A stretch of 64,000 nt of DNA from Candidatus Cottocaccamicrobium excrementipullorum (GCA_018713255.1 DVFL01000019.1:1-64000); one strand, 5' to 3'. Counted from the first letter of the stretch, positions 53,079 through 62,586 are shown. A program made the numbers and translations. The notes: a model not told the origin generated them from the letters alone.

Positions 53079-53714
53079 TCAATAGCTGGCCAGAGGATTA
53101 TACTTTTTCTCATGGCCTATGGTGGTCTGGGCCTCATGGCCGGGATACACCGTCACCTCATCTGGCAGATGGAACAAGATTTCCACCACGGATTTTCTTA
53201 ACTCTTTCGGGTTTCCTGTAGGGAAATCCGTTCTTCCATAAGATTCGAAAAACAAAGTGTCTCCAGAAAACAAAATCTTCTCCTCTTCCAGATAATAACA
53301 CACACTTCCTTTGGTATGACCGGGAGTGCTGATCACCTTCCAGTTCCGTCCTGCCAGCCGAAGAATCTGCTGATCCTTTACCAAACTAACCTGGGTCACT
53401 TCTGCACTGTTTCCAAATGCCCTGGAAAGATTCATCTCCGGGTCCCCCAGCAGTTTTTTCTCATTCGTCCCCACATATACAGGAACCTGAATGGCTCTCC
53501 GAATCTCTTCCACCGCCCCAATATGGTCAAAATGACCATGGGTAAGAAGAATCGCCGTCAAAGTCATCCCGGCTTCCTGACATTTGCCCAAAATAAACTG
53601 GCCGTTTTCTGCCGGATCAATAACCACGCCCTCTTTCGTTTCTTCATCCCATACCAGATAGCAGTTCGTTCCCACCATGCCGATTACAAACCGGCTCACC
53701 ATTAATTTCCCCAT
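53079..53714 (-). CDS. Metallo-beta-lactamase-fold hydrolase (glyoxalase II-like)
   Basis: 211 residues. Metal motif THGHFDHIG near residue 65, STPGHTKGSVCYY and VYPGHEAQTT near the C-terminus supply zinc ligands. It is of the YcbL/glyoxalase-II-like group that hydrolyses thioesters. The start at 53714 follows AAAGGAG; a longer reading to 53915 would overlap rel without a ribosome site. Lies between rel and hemZ, an arrangement often seen in Clostridia. Confidence 0.93.
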   Translation of the reverse strand: MGKLMVSRFVIGMVGTNCYLVWDEETKEGVVIDPAENGQFILGKCQEAGMTLTAILLTHGHFDHIGAVEEIRRAIQVPVYVGTNEKKLLGDPEMNLSRAFGNSAEVTQVSLVKDQQILRLAGRNWKVISTPGHTKGSVCYYLEEEKILFSGDTLFFESYGRTDFPTGNPKELRKSVVEILFHLPDEVTVYPGHEAQTTIGHEKKYNPLASY

Positions 53715-53877
53715 TTCTTCTCCTTTCTGAACAATTCCGCCTGCCTCTCGGCCTTCTGTCTCCCCCATCCCCATAAACAGCTGACAATACAGCCATGGGC
53801 TTCTTTCGGGCTTATGGCGCAAAAAGGGCTGCCCCAGAAAGCACTGTGGCAGTCCCTGTGATTCGCTCATTATTTTC

Positions 53878-56160
53878 TCAGCCTGTGGATCGCTCAATAT
53901 CCAGCACACTGTCAATCTGACGGATCTTATCTGTCAGCCGGTTCAGCTCCTCCACACCGTGAGTCTCAAAAGTCATGGTAATGGTAGCCATTCCCTGCTT
54001 GCTAGTGCGCACGTTCATGGACTTAATATCAATCTGCCGCTCAGTAAACACCTTGGAGATATCCACAAACAAACCGATACGGTTATTGGCATAAACCTTG
54101 ATTTCTGTATCGTAGGTAGTACTGCCGCTGTCCATCTCCGGCTTCTGCCATTCTGCATCAATCAGACGAGAACGCTCATCCTCCGGAAGATTAATCATAT
54201 TAATACAGTCTGTCCGGTGAATGGAAATTCCTCTGCCTCTGGTAACAAAGCCTACGATCTCATCTCCGGGAACAGGATTGCAGCAGCGGGAAAACCTCAC
54301 TGCAAGATCATGAATTCCCTTTACGACAATGCCGCTCTTGGACTTTTTAGAAATCTCCGGTGCCTTTCCCGTCATATCCGTCAGCTGGTTTAAGACGCTG
54401 GCATCAGTAATCTCTTTCTTCCGCTTCTTTTCCTTCTCCTCCAGCATTTTGTTGATCACCTGGCCCTCTTTCAGGCCGCCGTGACCGATGGAGGCAAGGA
54501 CAGAATCCCAGTCCTTGAAAGCGTATCGGGTCATTACCTTCTCCATGAACTCAGGCTTGCTGATTTCAGAATAGTTGATGCCCTTAGCCTTGCAGTAACG
54601 ATCAATCATCTCCTTGCCACGAAGGATATTGTCCTCCTTCAGTTCATTCTTAAACCACTGATTGATCTTGTTCTTTGCCTGAGTGCTCTTTACCAGACTA
54701 AGCCAGTCCCGGCTGGGACCCTTGGAGTTCTGGGAAGTAATAATTTCAATCCGGTCTCCATTCTGGATCACATAATCAATGTTCACCAGCTTTCCATTTA
54801 CCCTGGCGCCTACCATCTTGTTTCCTACCGCGCTGTGAATAGAATAGGCAAAGTCAATGGGAGTAGAACCGCTGGGAAGATTCTTCACATCCCCAGAAGG
54901 CGTAAAACAATACACCGTATCGGAGAAGAGGTTTAAATCGCTTTTAATCAGGCTTAAAAATTCTTTGGAATCATCGGTATCCCGCTGCCATTCCAGAATC
55001 TGACGCAGCCAGCTTAACTTAGCTTCCTCGCTTCCTGCCGCCACCTGGCCGCTGCCGCTCTCTTTATATTTCCAGTGAGCCGCAATACCGTACTCTGCAG
55101 TGCGGTGCATCTCATACGTTCGGATCTGAATCTCAAAGGGCTGGCCGCTGCTGCTGATCAAGGTAGTATGAAGAGACTGATACATATTCGGCTTCGGCAT
55201 GGCAATATAATCCTTAAACCGGCCTGGAATCGGCTTATACAGCTCATGAATCACCCCAAGGGCCGCATAACAATCCTTCACCGTCTCCACAATAATCCGT
55301 ACGGCAAACAAATCATAGATCTGATCCAGAGTCTTATTCTGATTCACCATCTTCCGGTAGATGCTGAAAAAATGCTTAACCCGTCCATCTACCTTGGCTT
55401 TAATGCCGGAATCCTCCATGTGTTTCTTCACTTCCTGGACAATTCCGTCCACAAAAGCCTCCCTGGCATCCTTCCTGAGGGAAATCTTCTCCGCCAGATC
55501 GTAATACACATCCGGTTCAAGGTACTTTAAGGACAAGTCGTCCAGCTCAACCTTGATTTTCGAAATGCCCAGACGATGGGCAATAGGAGAATAAATATCC
55601 AGGGTTTCCCTGGCTTTTTCCTTCTGCTTTTCCGGCGTCTGGTACTGAAGGGTCCGCATATTATGCAGCCGGTCTGCCAGCTTAATCAGAATCACCCGGA
55701 TATCCTTGGCCATGGCTAAGAACATCTTCCGCAGATTCTCCGCCTGAAGCTCCACTTTATCAGCAGACCAGGATAACTGGGTCAGCTTGGTTACCCCGTC
55801 AACCAGAAGGGCTACTTCATCGCCGAATTCAGCCCGCAGTTCATCCAGGGTCATCACCGTATCCTCCACCACATCATGAAGGATCGCCGCAGCCAACGTT
55901 TCCTTATCCATCTCCAGGTCCGCCAGAATAATCGCTACGCACAGAGGATGAATAATATAAGGTTCTCCGGACTTGCGCTTCTGATTTTCATGGGCCTTGG
56001 CGGCAATCTTATACGCCTTCTCAATCATGCTGATGTCGTCAGAAGGGTGGTATCTGCGGATCCCGGCAATCAGTTCCGCATAAAGCTCTTCCGGGCTGGT
56101 AAAAGACGCCGGCGCTTCCAGTTCAATATCCAGTTTTTCCTTCATATCCTCGTTCGCCAT
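53878..56160 (-). CDS. relA: Bifunctional (p)ppGpp synthetase/hydrolase Rel
   Basis: 760 residues with domains in order: HD hydrolase (about 50-200, AAILHDVVEDT), RelA/SpoT synthetase (about 230-370, IQIRTYEMHRTAEYGIAAHW), TGS (about 405-470, VYCFTPSGDVKNLPSGSTP), a zinc-finger/CC region with RCCNPVPGDEIVGFVTRG, and a C-terminal ACT domain. Both catalytic domains look intact, so it should make and degrade the starvation alarmone. AGGTG precedes the ATG by 5 nt. Confidence 0.97.
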   Translation of the reverse strand: MANEDMKEKLDIELEAPASFTSPEELYAELIAGIRRYHPSDDISMIEKAYKIAAKAHENQKRKSGEPYIIHPLCVAIILADLEMDKETLAAAILHDVVEDTVMTLDELRAEFGDEVALLVDGVTKLTQLSWSADKVELQAENLRKMFLAMAKDIRVILIKLADRLHNMRTLQYQTPEKQKEKARETLDIYSPIAHRLGISKIKVELDDLSLKYLEPDVYYDLAEKISLRKDAREAFVDGIVQEVKKHMEDSGIKAKVDGRVKHFFSIYRKMVNQNKTLDQIYDLFAVRIIVETVKDCYAALGVIHELYKPIPGRFKDYIAMPKPNMYQSLHTTLISSSGQPFEIQIRTYEMHRTAEYGIAAHWKYKESGSGQVAAGSEEAKLSWLRQILEWQRDTDDSKEFLSLIKSDLNLFSDTVYCFTPSGDVKNLPSGSTPIDFAYSIHSAVGNKMVGARVNGKLVNIDYVIQNGDRIEIITSQNSKGPSRDWLSLVKSTQAKNKINQWFKNELKEDNILRGKEMIDRYCKAKGINYSEISKPEFMEKVMTRYAFKDWDSVLASIGHGGLKEGQVINKMLEEKEKKRKKEITDASVLNQLTDMTGKAPEISKKSKSGIVVKGIHDLAVRFSRCCNPVPGDEIVGFVTRGRGISIHRTDCINMINLPEDERSRLIDAEWQKPEMDSGSTTYDTEIKVYANNRIGLFVDISKVFTERQIDIKSMNVRTSKQGMATITMTFETHGVEELNRLTDKIRQIDSVLDIERSTG

Positions 56161-56197
56161 TCAAACACCTGCCTGTTTCTCTCCATAATTAATACAC

Positions 56198-56226
56198 ATT
56201 ATAATTTTTTTCGACAGAAATTGCAA
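56198..56226 (-). promoter_or_regulatory. relA: Promoter of rel operon
   Basis: TTGCAA (56221-56226), exact 17-nt spacer, consensus TATAAT (56198-56203), minus strand, 38 nt upstream of the rel ATG. Confidence 0.75.
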
Positions 56227-56330
56227 GTATTATCGTCCCGCATTAGATTTTAGCTAGTTTATCCCCTGTATTTTCCCTGAAAATTAGAATCTTGCTTCCT
56301 GCTGCAGAATTAATTTTGTATAAAGGCAGA

Positions 56331-56394
56331 AAAAAGCTGCCGAAATTTCTTATGTTCAGGCAATTTCCTGTCACAAACTCTTCGGCAGCTTTTG
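56331..56394 (-). terminator. Terminator after apt
   Basis: A 13-bp stem AAAAGCTGCCGAA / TTCGGCAGCTTTT with a 36-nt loop; T6 follows on the minus strand. It separates apt from rel. Confidence 0.8.
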
Positions 56395-56403
56395 TTAAGC
56401 GCT

Positions 56404-56934
56404 TTATTTTCCTTCGTAAACAATCACAGAACCAATATCATAATTCTTCAGACGCTCCCGTCCCTTCAGTCCGGCAAGTTCAATTACATAAGCAAGCTTC
56501 ACCACTTCTCCGCCCATCTGCTCGATCAGCTTTATCATGGCCTCTGTGGTTCCTCCTGTGGCGATCAGATCATCTATGATCACCACTTTCTGGCCTGGCT
56601 TTATCGCGTCCTCATGCATCTCAATCACATCCTGGCCATACTCCAGCTCATAGGTCATAGAAACCGTCTTACGCGGGAGCTTTCCTTTCTTGCGCATGGG
56701 GACAAATCCTTTATTCATGGCATAAGCCACAGGAACGCTAAAGATAAATCCTCTGGACTCCGGTCCCACAACCAGATCAAACTCCAGGCCTTCAAGCATT
56801 TCGATTAATTTGTCCACTGCCAGATGCAGACCATCTTTATCCTGGAGAATTGTGGTAATATCCCGAAAAATAATGCCAGGCTCCGGATAATCCGGGATGC
56901 TGGTCACATAATCTTCTAATTTTTTCTTCATCAT
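56404..56934 (-). CDS. apt: Adenine phosphoribosyltransferase
   Basis: 176 residues. PRPP-binding motif VVIIDDLIATGGTTEAM near residue 120, plus PDYPEPGIIFRDITTIL at the start and VGPESRGFIFSVPVAYAMNKG. It converts adenine and PRPP to AMP in purine salvage. The start is one of two adjacent ATGs (56934 or 56931). Located upstream of rel as in Bacillus and many Firmicutes. Confidence 0.97.
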   Translation of the reverse strand: MMKKKLEDYVTSIPDYPEPGIIFRDITTILQDKDGLHLAVDKLIEMLEGLEFDLVVGPESRGFIFSVPVAYAMNKGFVPMRKKGKLPRKTVSMTYELEYGQDVIEMHEDAIKPGQKVVIIDDLIATGGTTEAMIKLIEQMGGEVVKLAYVIELAGLKGRERLKNYDIGSVIVYEGK

Positions 56935-57083
56935 ACCGGCCTCTCTTTCTATGTCCGTAAAACAGCAGATCTCCAGAGAAACTTCCCTGAACTGATGAAC
57001 AAGTGCAGCAGACGCCCCGCCAATCCCTGGAGAAAACTGAACTTGAATTCATACCGCCTAACCATCGGTAAACTGCCACCGCC

Positions 57084-57112
57084 ATTGTACCACAGTTTCC
57101 CAGCCGGTGCAA
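57084..57112 (-). promoter_or_regulatory. apt: Promoter of apt
   Basis: TTGCAC (57107-57112), 17-nt spacer, TACAAT (57084-57089), minus strand, about 150 nt upstream of the ATG. The leader shows no recognisable riboswitch. Confidence 0.65.
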
Positions 57113-57125
57113 CCAATGAGAAAAA

Positions 57126-58118
57126 CTACTGGATTTTCCTCACCGTTTTCCGTATAACCAGGTGATTTTCCAGATAAACTCTGGAATTATCTGCGATCCC
57201 TTCATCCAGCCGCTTCAGCAGAATTCTGGTCCCTTCTCTGGCAATCTCTCCCATATTCCGTTCCACTGTGGTCAGCTGCATATTGGAATAGCCTGACATG
57301 TCCCAGTTGTCAAATCCCGTAAGAGAAATGTCCCCCGGCACCGTCAGGCCGCTTTCGTAGATGGCGTTTCTGGCTCCGAAGGCCATCTCATCATTATAAC
57401 AGAGAATAGCCGTAGGGTGATGCTGCTCCAAAATATGCCGAGCCGCCTGATAACCGCTGGCATACCGGTAATTTCCCTCATAGGCAGGAATTTCATCTGG
57501 GTCCAGCCCATGCCGGATGGCAGAAGCCCGCCATCCCCGTCTTCGCTCCTTCGTGGAATCCAGCCCGTAATTGCCTTCAATTACGCAGATTTTTCGGTGA
57601 CCATTTTCTATGAGATAATCCATCACCTTGCCCATGGCTTCTGCTTCATCAGTCGTTACATTCGGCGCGTCGAAAAAAACGGTCCGACAGATGATCACCA
57701 TGGGAATTCCTCTGTCATGAACCTCCTCCATAAATAAAATGTCTTCGTTCCGCTGAGACAGAACAATGATTCCGTCAAACAAACTAGGATTTAAGGTTCC
57801 CGGCTCATACATATCAATTCCTTTCACAAATACATTGTATTTGCTGCCGGTAATGCTGTAAATTCCGGTCAAAACCTCATGAAGAACGAAGGGGGAAGTC
57901 ATTTTCCCAATGGTAGAAAAATACAATCCCAAATGATAAGAGCGGGACTTTTTCAAGCTAATGGCCGCCTGATTGGGCATATATCCCATTTCCCGGGCAA
58001 GACGAAGAATCCGCTGCCGTTTTTCATTATCTGCCCCTCCAATTCCGTTTAATGCCCGGGATACGGTAGAGTAGGAAACGCCGGCTGCCTTTGCAATGTC
58101 TTTGATGGTAACCGCCAT
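57126..58118 (-). CDS. LacI/GalR-family regulator of the pectin locus
   Basis: 330 residues. Helix-turn-helix MAVTIKDIAKAAGVSYSTVSRALN, hinge YMPNQAAISLKKSRSYHLGL, sensor domain with GYQAARHILEQHHPTAILCYN and TGFDNWDMSGYSNMQLTTV. It lies 27 nt after the GH28 gene and is probably the last gene of that operon, so it may autoregulate. Likely effector is a pectin-derived oligosaccharide or uronate; this is inference. Confidence 0.93.
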   Translation of the reverse strand: MAVTIKDIAKAAGVSYSTVSRALNGIGGADNEKRQRILRLAREMGYMPNQAAISLKKSRSYHLGLYFSTIGKMTSPFVLHEVLTGIYSITGSKYNVFVKGIDMYEPGTLNPSLFDGIIVLSQRNEDILFMEEVHDRGIPMVIICRTVFFDAPNVTTDEAEAMGKVMDYLIENGHRKICVIEGNYGLDSTKERRRGWRASAIRHGLDPDEIPAYEGNYRYASGYQAARHILEQHHPTAILCYNDEMAFGARNAIYESGLTVPGDISLTGFDNWDMSGYSNMQLTTVERNMGEIAREGTRILLKRLDEGIADNSRVYLENHLVIRKTVRKIQ

Positions 58119-58145
58119 ACCTTCTCCTTTATGTTCAGCAATCTG

Positions 58146-59708
58146 TTAGGATTCAACGTTATCAATGTGTTCAAGTACCATTTCCGGTCCATCCTGTCCC
58201 TGAATAGAAACATTTTTTAATACCAGCGTCTTGATGTTTGCAGCAAACAGACCCTGTCTGGTCATCGGATCTACTCCTTCCATCATAGCCGGCACACCTG
58301 TCTGGGTTTCTTTGGCATAATTCACCTGAACGTTGGTCATCTCCACCCGTCCAATCTTTCGCTCAGGCAGACCGTAGAAAAATGCCGCTGCCACATGGCA
58401 GTTATCCGCCTGAATATTGCGGAAAGTAAGCGAACGGATATCCGGCGTCCGGTTATCCACCGGCAGGGCCTCCTTCGTTCTTACATATTCCGTATGACCG
58501 TCAGGATCACAGAAATAGAAGCTGTTCGCCACAAAAGGCGTCATCACATTATCCATGTGAATGTTATCAAAAAGTACACCTTCGATGATAGCGTCTTTTC
58601 CTCTTCCTCTTCTGGTCTTGATCCGCAGTCCTCTGTCCGTATAAAGGAACAGGCAGTCTTTTACCACCAGATTCTTTACCCCGCCGGCCATCTCACTGCC
58701 GATGGTTACTGAACCGTGACCATCGCGCATGCAGCACTGGCGGATGCAAATATCTTCAGAAGGAGTACGGTATTTAGCACCCATGTAAATCTTCCCAGAT
58801 TTTACGGCGATACAATCATCGCCCAGAGAGAAGTACACACCTGCAATTTCCAGATCCCGGCAGGATTCTGGATCTAATCCGTCAGTATTGGGGGAATCCT
58901 TGGGATTAAGCACCCTCAAATCAAGGAACCGCAGATGATTGGAGAAGAAGGGATGAATGTTCCAGGAAGGACTGTTCTGCACCGTAATTCCCTGTACAAT
59001 CACATTCTCACAATGGCTTAAGAAAATCATTCTGGGACGGAAAGCAATATTCATCACCTTGGGATTATTCCACCAGTTGCCCTCTTCTTTTCCGGCTTTT
59101 CCATCCAGAACACCGGCGCCGTAGATCACTGCGTTCTTTACATTCATCCCGGTAATAATGGCAGAAAACATGGGCAGTGGATTTCCCTCCCAGGTTCCCA
59201 TAATGTACTCGTCTTCTTCATCGTAGCTCTGGGTCGCCCCCGGAAAAACAGGGAACATGGTTCTATCGGTATAATCTTCCAGAACAGCGCCCTTTTCCAA
59301 TTCAATCTTCACATCGTCCTTTAAAAACAGCGACGTAATCTTGTAAGTTCCTTCAGGGATCAGAACCCGGCTGTCTTTAGGGCAGGCCATAATAGCCGCC
59401 TGGATATAGTGGGTATCGTTGCTTACCCCATCGCCTTTGGCGCCAAAATCCTTTACATTTAAGGTAACAAACTCATAATCCGTGGTAAATACGGCCTGAG
59501 CAGCGGTCTTCTCTCCCTCTCTTACCTCTACGGTATACATGGTTTCCGGCTTCAAGCCGTAAAGACTGAAGATCACCCGATCTGTCTCCTGAACTTTTTC
59601 TCCATTTACGTATACATCGTAGGTTTTCCCCAGCTGAAAAATACTTCCGTCAATGCACTCTGCTACTGCACACCTTGCATTCTTATAAATAATGTTTAAT
59701 TTCATCAC
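58146..59708 (-). CDS. Polygalacturonase-like glycoside hydrolase (GH28)
   Basis: 520 residues, right-handed beta-helix. Catalytic motifs in order: DSPNTDGLDPES (NTD), LGDDCIAVKSG (DD), DGHGSVTIGSEM (GHG) and RGLRIKTRRGRG (RIK). An N-terminal fibronectin-like module (about 1-80) precedes the helix. No signal peptide, suggesting intracellular attack on imported galacturonides, possibly exo-acting. Downstream of the 128-residue protein, upstream of the LacI-type regulator. Confidence 0.93.
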   Translation of the reverse strand: MMKLNIIYKNARCAVAECIDGSIFQLGKTYDVYVNGEKVQETDRVIFSLYGLKPETMYTVEVREGEKTAAQAVFTTDYEFVTLNVKDFGAKGDGVSNDTHYIQAAIMACPKDSRVLIPEGTYKITSLFLKDDVKIELEKGAVLEDYTDRTMFPVFPGATQSYDEEDEYIMGTWEGNPLPMFSAIITGMNVKNAVIYGAGVLDGKAGKEEGNWWNNPKVMNIAFRPRMIFLSHCENVIVQGITVQNSPSWNIHPFFSNHLRFLDLRVLNPKDSPNTDGLDPESCRDLEIAGVYFSLGDDCIAVKSGKIYMGAKYRTPSEDICIRQCCMRDGHGSVTIGSEMAGGVKNLVVKDCLFLYTDRGLRIKTRRGRGKDAIIEGVLFDNIHMDNVMTPFVANSFYFCDPDGHTEYVRTKEALPVDNRTPDIRSLTFRNIQADNCHVAAAFFYGLPERKIGRVEMTNVQVNYAKETQTGVPAMMEGVDPMTRQGLFAANIKTLVLKNVSIQGQDGPEMVLEHIDNVES

Positions 59709-59782
59709 TGATTTCCATCCTTATCAACCTTGAATTAAAACCATCGCCCTCTGATGCCGCCCTTATCGGCAGGCTTTCCGGG

Positions 59783-60169
59783 TTACTCCTGAATGTTCAG
59801 GCTGCTGTACTTTTCCCGAAGAAGGGTGCCGTTTTCGCAGGCCTTATTCAGACAGTATTCCAGCTTTTCCTTCTCCTGAGGATCTGCAATCCGATAGACT
59901 GGTCCCATTTCCTTCATCTCTGCAATTCCTGCCAGATAAGCTTTTAATCCTGCCCGGAACAAATCCTGAAGTCCTCTGTAATGTTCATAAATCTCTGGAC
60001 TCATCTGATTAATTGTATCAATGAGATAAACCAGATTTTCCACATTTGCGCAGTCCGCTTCCCGGAATTTCTCCACAATTTGACCGTAATGGGCCTTCTT
60101 CCTTTCTTTCGTATCCTGCTCCGTGTAAGCCGGCATCTCCGCCAGAGAAATCTGTGACAATTCGCTCAC
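59783..60169 (-). CDS. Unknown 128-residue protein of the pectin operon, GTG start
   Basis: I chose GTG at 60169 because AGGAGG lies 9 nt upstream; the in-frame ATG at 60283 has no ribosome site and reads through the operator region. An ATG 8 nt before, out of frame, is a decoy. The protein is helical, rich in Glu/Lys/Tyr (AHYGQIVEKFREADCANVEN; EIYEHYRGLQDLFRAGLKAY), without signal peptide or membrane helix. First gene of an operon with GH28 and LacI. No family recognised. Confidence 0.72.
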   Translation of the reverse strand: MSELSQISLAEMPAYTEQDTKERKKAHYGQIVEKFREADCANVENLVYLIDTINQMSPEIYEHYRGLQDLFRAGLKAYLAGIAEMKEMGPVYRIADPQEKEKLEYCLNKACENGTLLREKYSSLNIQE

Positions 60170-60259
60170 CGAAACATTCCTCCTTTCATTTTCTTCATCG
60201 TTTCCAATATATCTCCTTCGCCCTGTTTCCAAGCCTTTTTCCCTGGTGAAAACAGGGAT

Positions 60260-60275
60260 ATGCAAAGGTTTGCAT
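60260..60275. promoter_or_regulatory. Perfect palindrome ATGCAAAGGTTTGCAT, operator candidate
   Basis: A 16-nt palindrome of two 7-nt arms around GG, typical of LacI-family operators. It lies about 90 nt into the leader of the GH28 operon. Two related ATGCAT cores occur at 60292-60297 and 60343-60348. The adjacent LacI-type protein is the natural candidate binder. Confidence 0.55.
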
Positions 60276-60367
60276 TCCTGCAAAAAAAATTATGCATATT
60301 AGCCATTTGTAATCTCTTACAATCATCATTTTCTGAGCAAATATGCATGTTATTTTTCTTCTTTTTC

Positions 60368-60396
60368 ATCATACCATAGCAAAACATCGCCGTCAA
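60368..60396 (-). promoter_or_regulatory. Promoter of the GH28 operon
   Basis: TTGACG (60391-60396), exact 17-nt spacer, TATGAT (60368-60373), minus strand, about 190 nt upstream of the GTG start. The rest of the 350-nt divergent gap (60170-60519) holds the operator candidates; for the plus-strand GH105 gene only a TATGAT-like -10 near 60467 was seen, without a good -35. Confidence 0.65.
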
Positions 60397-60519
60397 TTAT
60401 GCACAATGTATATGTTTATCCCTTTATTTTGTCCAGAATGTCTAATTCCTTTCCGCAATCATTTATGATAAGCTATCTGCAGAAACTTAAGGCTATGGAA
60501 TAAAGGAGGAATACCATTT

Positions 60520-61650
60520 ATGGAAATTTTGGACCGCTATATCGACCAGCTTCTGGAAAAAAGCACGCCTCAGGCTCCCATCTGGAATCTGGAAAAAATC
60601 AGAGCTGGAAAAAAGCCTTCCTGGAACTATATGGACGGCTGTATGATCAAGGCTATTCTTGAACTGTACCACATTACCAAAAACGAAAAATACCTGGAAT
60701 TTGCCGACGACTTTATTGATTATTTTGTAAAAGAGGACGGAAGCATCCTTTCCTACGATCCGAAGGAACATAATCTGGACAATGTAAACGCCGGAAAAAC
60801 CCTCTTCGATCTGTATGCCTTGACCGGAAAGGAGAAATACCGCAAAGCCATCGACACGGTATACAGCCAGCTGAAAACCCAGCCCCGCACCTCCACCGGA
60901 AATTTCTGGCATAAGGAAATTTACCCCAACCAGATCTGGCTGGACGGCCTTTACATGGCGCAGCCATTCTACATGCAGTACGAAATTACGTATAATGACT
61001 GCAAGAACTGCAACGATTCTTTACAGCAGTTCGCAAACGTTTACAACCTGATGCGTGACACCAGAAACGGCCTTTACTACCACGCATACGATGATTCCCG
61101 CCAGATGTTCTGGTGCGATAAGGTAACCGGCCTCTCCGCCAATTTCTGGCTCCGGGCCCTGGGCTGGTACGCCATGGCATTAATCGATACCATGGAGATT
61201 ATGCCGGAATCGCTTGCCGAAGGAAAAGAGCAGCTGAAGAAGATTTACCATGAATTAATCGACTCCATGCTCCCCTACCAGGATGAGGACACCGGCATGT
61301 GGTATCAGGTAGTCAACCGCGGCGGCATTAAGCCCAACTATTTGGAGACTTCCGGCTCCGCTATCTTTGCTTATGCGATTATGAAGAGTGTCCGGCTGGG
61401 CTTCCTTGACGAAAGCTACTTCCAGTATGGAAAGAAAGCCTTTGACGGGATCTGCCGCACGTATCTGTCCGAGGAAAACGGCGAGCTGCAGTTAGGCGGC
61501 ATCTGCCTGGTGGCCGGTCTTGGCAATAAAGAAATGCGGGAAGGAACCTTTGACTATTATATGCGGGAACCAGTGGTGAAAAACGAAGCCAAAGGCGTTG
61601 CACCTTTAATTCTGGCCTACATTGAAATCATGTTCCACGAAGGAAAATAA
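60520..61650 (+). CDS. Unsaturated rhamnogalacturonyl hydrolase (GH105)
   Basis: 376 residues, (alpha/alpha)6 barrel of the YteR/RhiN type. NYMDGCMIKAILELY and LDNVNAGKTLFDLYALTG near the start, IWLDGLYMAQPFYMQYE (with an Asp of the active-site pair), and FWCDKVTGLSANFWLRALGW-like region are typical. It removes unsaturated galacturonic acid from pectin fragments, intracellularly. AAAGGAGG precedes the ATG. It is divergent from the GH28 operon and shares the operator region. Confidence 0.92.
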   Translation: MEILDRYIDQLLEKSTPQAPIWNLEKIRAGKKPSWNYMDGCMIKAILELYHITKNEKYLEFADDFIDYFVKEDGSILSYDPKEHNLDNVNAGKTLFDLYALTGKEKYRKAIDTVYSQLKTQPRTSTGNFWHKEIYPNQIWLDGLYMAQPFYMQYEITYNDCKNCNDSLQQFANVYNLMRDTRNGLYYHAYDDSRQMFWCDKVTGLSANFWLRALGWYAMALIDTMEIMPESLAEGKEQLKKIYHELIDSMLPYQDEDTGMWYQVVNRGGIKPNYLETSGSAIFAYAIMKSVRLGFLDESYFQYGKKAFDGICRTYLSEENGELQLGGICLVAGLGNKEMREGTFDYYMREPVVKNEAKGVAPLILAYIEIMFHEGK

Positions 61651-61664
61651 AATAATCCTACAGA

Positions 61665-61712
61665 AAAAAGCTGGAAGTCTCTGCCCTCAAACGAGCAAGC
61701 TTCCAGCTTTTT
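61665..61712. terminator. Bidirectional terminator, GH105 and xerD
   Basis: AAAAAGCTGGAAG pairs with CTTCCAGCTTTTT (13 bp) around a 22-nt loop, with T5 on both sides. It lies between the convergent GH105 and xerD genes. Confidence 0.85.
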
Positions 61713-61713
61713 A

Positions 61714-62586
61714 TTACAGATTTTTCTCTCTGGCTTTTTCCAGCTTTCCAAAATATGCCATATAGGCCTGAGTCGTAGCCATATCTGAATGGCCCAGCAT
61801 AGCTTGAACAGCATGGATATCCGCTCCATTCTTCAGCAAATGCGCGGCAAAGGAATGGCGCAGACTGTGGGGCGTAATATCGTTCTTAATTCCTGCTTTA
61901 TCTCCGTAAAACTTAATAATCTTCCAAAATCCCTGGCGGCTCATGGGAAGTCCGCTGCAGTTAGTAAACAGCCATTCGGATTCCTTTCCCTTCAGCAGCA
62001 CTTCTCTGCCGTCCTCCAGATAATCATTAAGAGCCTTTTTCGCCACCCGTCCAAAGGGCACCATTCGCTCCTTCTGTTCATCCCGGCAGGTAATAAAACC
62101 AACGGTCATATTCAGATCCTGAAGCTTTAAATGCACCAGCTCAGAAACCCGGATTCCCGTGGCATACAAAAGCTCCAGCATAGCCTTGTCCCTGATCTCC
62201 TTTGCATTCCTGCCGCAGGGCTGAGCCATCAGACGTTCAATCTCCTCTACCGTAAGAATAACTGGAGCCTTCTTTTCAATCTTTGGCGCTTTCAACAGTT
62301 CTGCCGGATCTCTCCGGATTTTTCCACAGACGAATTCATAATGGAAAAACGCTTTGATGGATGCCAATACACGTGATATGGTAGTGGTTGCCCGTCCTTC
62401 TCTTTCCAAATAAAAAATGTACGAATTTAGGCTGGTTTTGGTCACCTTCGCCACATCCCGAATCCCTTGATCCTCCAGATAATCGCACAGCTGCAGCAGA
62501 TCCCGCTGATAAGATACCTGTGTATTCTTCGATGTTTTTTTTACATCTCTTAAATATTCCACAAAACTTGCTACTTCCCCTACCAT
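61714..62586 (-). CDS. xerD: Site-specific tyrosine recombinase XerD
   Basis: 290 residues, chromosome-dimer-resolving recombinase type. N-terminal SAM-like domain (about 1-90) and catalytic domain with Arg in YATGIRVSELV, HSLRHSFAAHLL (His-x-x-Arg), the second His in AMLGHSDMATT and Tyr in TTQAYMAYFGK. Upstream of it lie spoIIM and a NUDIX gene, the same order as known near B. subtilis xerD, which supports a housekeeping XerD rather than a mobile-element integrase. Confidence 0.94.
   Translation of the reverse strand: MVGEVASFVEYLRDVKKTSKNTQVSYQRDLLQLCDYLEDQGIRDVAKVTKTSLNSYIFYLEREGRATTTISRVLASIKAFFHYEFVCGKIRRDPAELLKAPKIEKKAPVILTVEEIERLMAQPCGRNAKEIRDKAMLELLYATGIRVSELVHLKLQDLNMTVGFITCRDEQKERMVPFGRVAKKALNDYLEDGREVLLKGKESEWLFTNCSGLPMSRQGFWKIIKFYGDKAGIKNDITPHSLRHSFAAHLLKNGADIHAVQAMLGHSDMATTQAYMAYFGKLEKAREKNL

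Noticed and set aside
53715-53915. Longer N-terminus of the MBL hydrolase
   Set aside because: It overlaps the end of rel, has no ribosome site, and the fold begins at the ATG at 53714.
60170-60283. ATG start for the 128-residue protein
   Set aside because: It would read through the operator palindrome and lacks a ribosome site; the GTG has AGGAGG.
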